Of a DNA stretch of 64,000 nt, positions 63,203 to 64,000 are shown in pieces (the first letter of the stretch is position 1; each line of letters begins with the position of its first letter). A model generated the notes under the pieces. That model was not told the DNA's origin and ran no database searches. It was given only the letters and a program-made list of their open reading frames with translations. Source of the DNA: Ptiloglossa arizonensis. Its lineage: Eukaryota > Arthropoda > Insecta > Hymenoptera > Colletidae. Location of the stretch: assembly GCF_051014685.1 (NCBI RefSeq), contig NW_027479686.1, positions 1-64,000 of the forward strand. Reading direction: 5' to 3'. The translations under genes and the position numbers were made by a program.

Positions 63203-64000
63203 CTCCCATATCTCGCGAACGGATTGACCTAACCCAAAAATTCCTATTGCATCTGAAGGTAGAAACTCGCCCGATTACAACGGTATGTGTATTTTTTCCC
63301 GAGGCCATTCTGGTTAAGCGTTTGGAGCAGCAGAATTGCGAAAAATTTTTTGCCTTCTCTACCATTTCATGGCTTCAAACTCCCATATCTCGAGAAACGG
63401 ATTGACCTGACCCAAAAATTCCTATTGCATCTGAAGGTAGAAACTCGCCCGATTACAACGGTATGTGTATTTTTTCCCTAGGCCATTCTGGTTAAGAGTT
63501 TGGAGCAGCAGAATTGCGAAAAATTTTTTGCCTTCTCTACCATTTTTTGGATTCAAGCTCCCATATCTCGCGAACACATTGACCTAACCCAAAAATTCCA
63601 ATTGCATCTGAAAGTAGAAACTCGCCCGATTATAACGGTATGTGTATTTTTTCCCTAGGCCATTCTGGTTATGCTTTTGGAGCAGCAGAATTGCGAAAAA
63701 TTTTTTGCCTTCTCAACCATTTCTTGGCTTCAAACTCCCATATCTCGCGAACGGATTGACCTAACCCAAAAATTCCTATTACATCTGAAAGTAGAAACTC
63801 GCCCGATTATAACGGTATGTGTATTTTTTCCCTAGGCCATTCTGGTTAAGCGTTTGGAGCAGCAGAAGTGCGAAAAATTTGTTGTCTTCTCAACCATTTC
63901 TTAGCTTCAAACTCCCATATCTCGCGAACGGATTGACCTAACCCAAAAATTCCTATTGCATCTGAAGGTAGAAACTCGCGCGATTACAACGGTATGTGTA
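63203..64000 (+). repeat. Right edge of the window, still satellite
   Basis: About 4.5 monomers. CCCGAGG at 63301 lacks the anchor stop, and ATCTCGAGAAACGG at about 63385-63398 has one inserted base and a CTCGAG site seen nowhere else in the window. Together they explain the overlapping open frames 63145-63405 and 63287-63481. The array continues out of the window inside a monomer, so neither end is a true boundary. Confidence 0.8.

Larger units (their letters stand above)
1..64000 (+). repeat. 177-bp satellite DNA array, head to tail, fills the window
   Basis: The window is made only of a 177-bp unit repeated about 361.7 times in one orientation. Successive CCCTAGG anchors at 131, 308, 485, 662 and 839 are exactly 177 bp apart. 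The last complete anchor, at 63653, lies 359 units from the first. The net 21-bp shortfall is fully accounted for by single-base indels I could list: twenty AACCC-to-AACC losses, two GCCATT-to-GCCAT losses, one each near 19212, 42825 and 61881, and four gains near 5354, 9068, 20625 and 63391. No inverted monomer, transposon, microsatellite or unique spacer is seen. Copies differ mostly by point changes that recur in linked sets. The structure is that of centromeric or pericentromeric satellite DNA of a eukaryote. The satellite family is not one I can name. Confidence 0.98.

Noticed and set aside
1..64000. CRISPR array
   Set aside because: There are no unique spacers between short repeats; the whole 177-bp unit repeats, and the structure is eukaryotic satellite.
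1..64000. Transposon, LTR, tRNA or rRNA fragments
   Set aside because: The 177-bp spacing is unbroken and the indel tally leaves no room for inserted DNA. No terminal repeats, A/B boxes or rRNA-like segments were recognised.
1..64000. Known plant or human centromere satellites of similar length (Arabidopsis 178-bp, human 171-bp alpha)
   Set aside because: Length is similar but the monomer sequence does not resemble either as far as I can recall; only the degenerate CENP-B-like 17-mer is reminiscent of alphoid DNA.

Overview
The whole 64 kb window is one head-to-tail satellite DNA array on a single strand. The monomer is 177 bp, so the window holds about 361.7 copies, and I see no gene, transposon, RNA gene or unique sequence in it. 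The best marker of phase is the CCCTAGG motif, first at 131 and last complete at 63653. These are 359 monomers apart. The distance is 21 bp less than 359 x 177, and my hand tally of single-base indels (25 deletions, 4 insertions) accounts for exactly that difference. This leaves no room for an insertion or a foreign segment. A consensus monomer has about 42% G+C. Its CpG count is close to random expectation (8 seen, about 7.5 expected), so the DNA has not been eroded by CpG methylation.

Organism: certainly a eukaryote, and the array is centromeric or pericentromeric heterochromatin in style. I do not recognise the satellite as one from a named species. The lack of CpG depletion fits an invertebrate such as an insect better than a vertebrate or a plant, but that is a weak inference.

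Layout: monomers fall into recurrent variant classes set by linked diagnostic sites. The main ones are GCTTTTGG/GTGAAAAA/CTCTACC ('alpha'), GCGTTTGG/GCGAAAAA/CAAAGTCC ('beta'), GAAGTGCG/TTAGCTTC/CCTGTTGC/GGTTTTTC ('gamma'), GAGTTTGG/TTTTTTGGATTC/GCATTGACC ('delta'), TTGAACTAAC followed by GTGTAATTTTT ('epsilon'), TTGTCTTC with AACCAAAAATT ('zeta'), and CGTATTGC/GGCAAGTG/AGATTTGTG ('eta'). These are stacked into locally changing higher-order repeats. The blocks are: 2.0-3.4 kb tetramer; 3.8-11.0 kb two nearly identical copies of about 3.5 kb (offset 3715 bp); 11.4-12.4 kb and 13.7-14.8 kb trimers; 14.9-19.0 kb 13-mer duplication; 22-24 kb heptamer; 25-32 kb 18-mer and heptamer; 32-39 kb overlapping 20-, 12-, 7- and 3-mer copies; 40-50 kb a modular repeat (six-monomer core plus optional dimers); 50-57 kb a 3538-bp tandem duplication; 57-64 kb 21- and 24-mer copies.

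Nothing here works as a set of genes. The short open frames are read-through of the satellite: 177 is 59 codons, and one plus-strand frame has a single stop per monomer, the TAG inside CCCTAGG. More interesting are a degenerate CENP-B-box-like motif in nearly every monomer, an A-tract/T-tract near-palindrome, a conserved TCGCGA core, and a GT...AG segment of 21 nt that contains the only in-frame stop. Near-identical long duplications could be real recent amplification or assembly artefacts; the sequence alone cannot decide.
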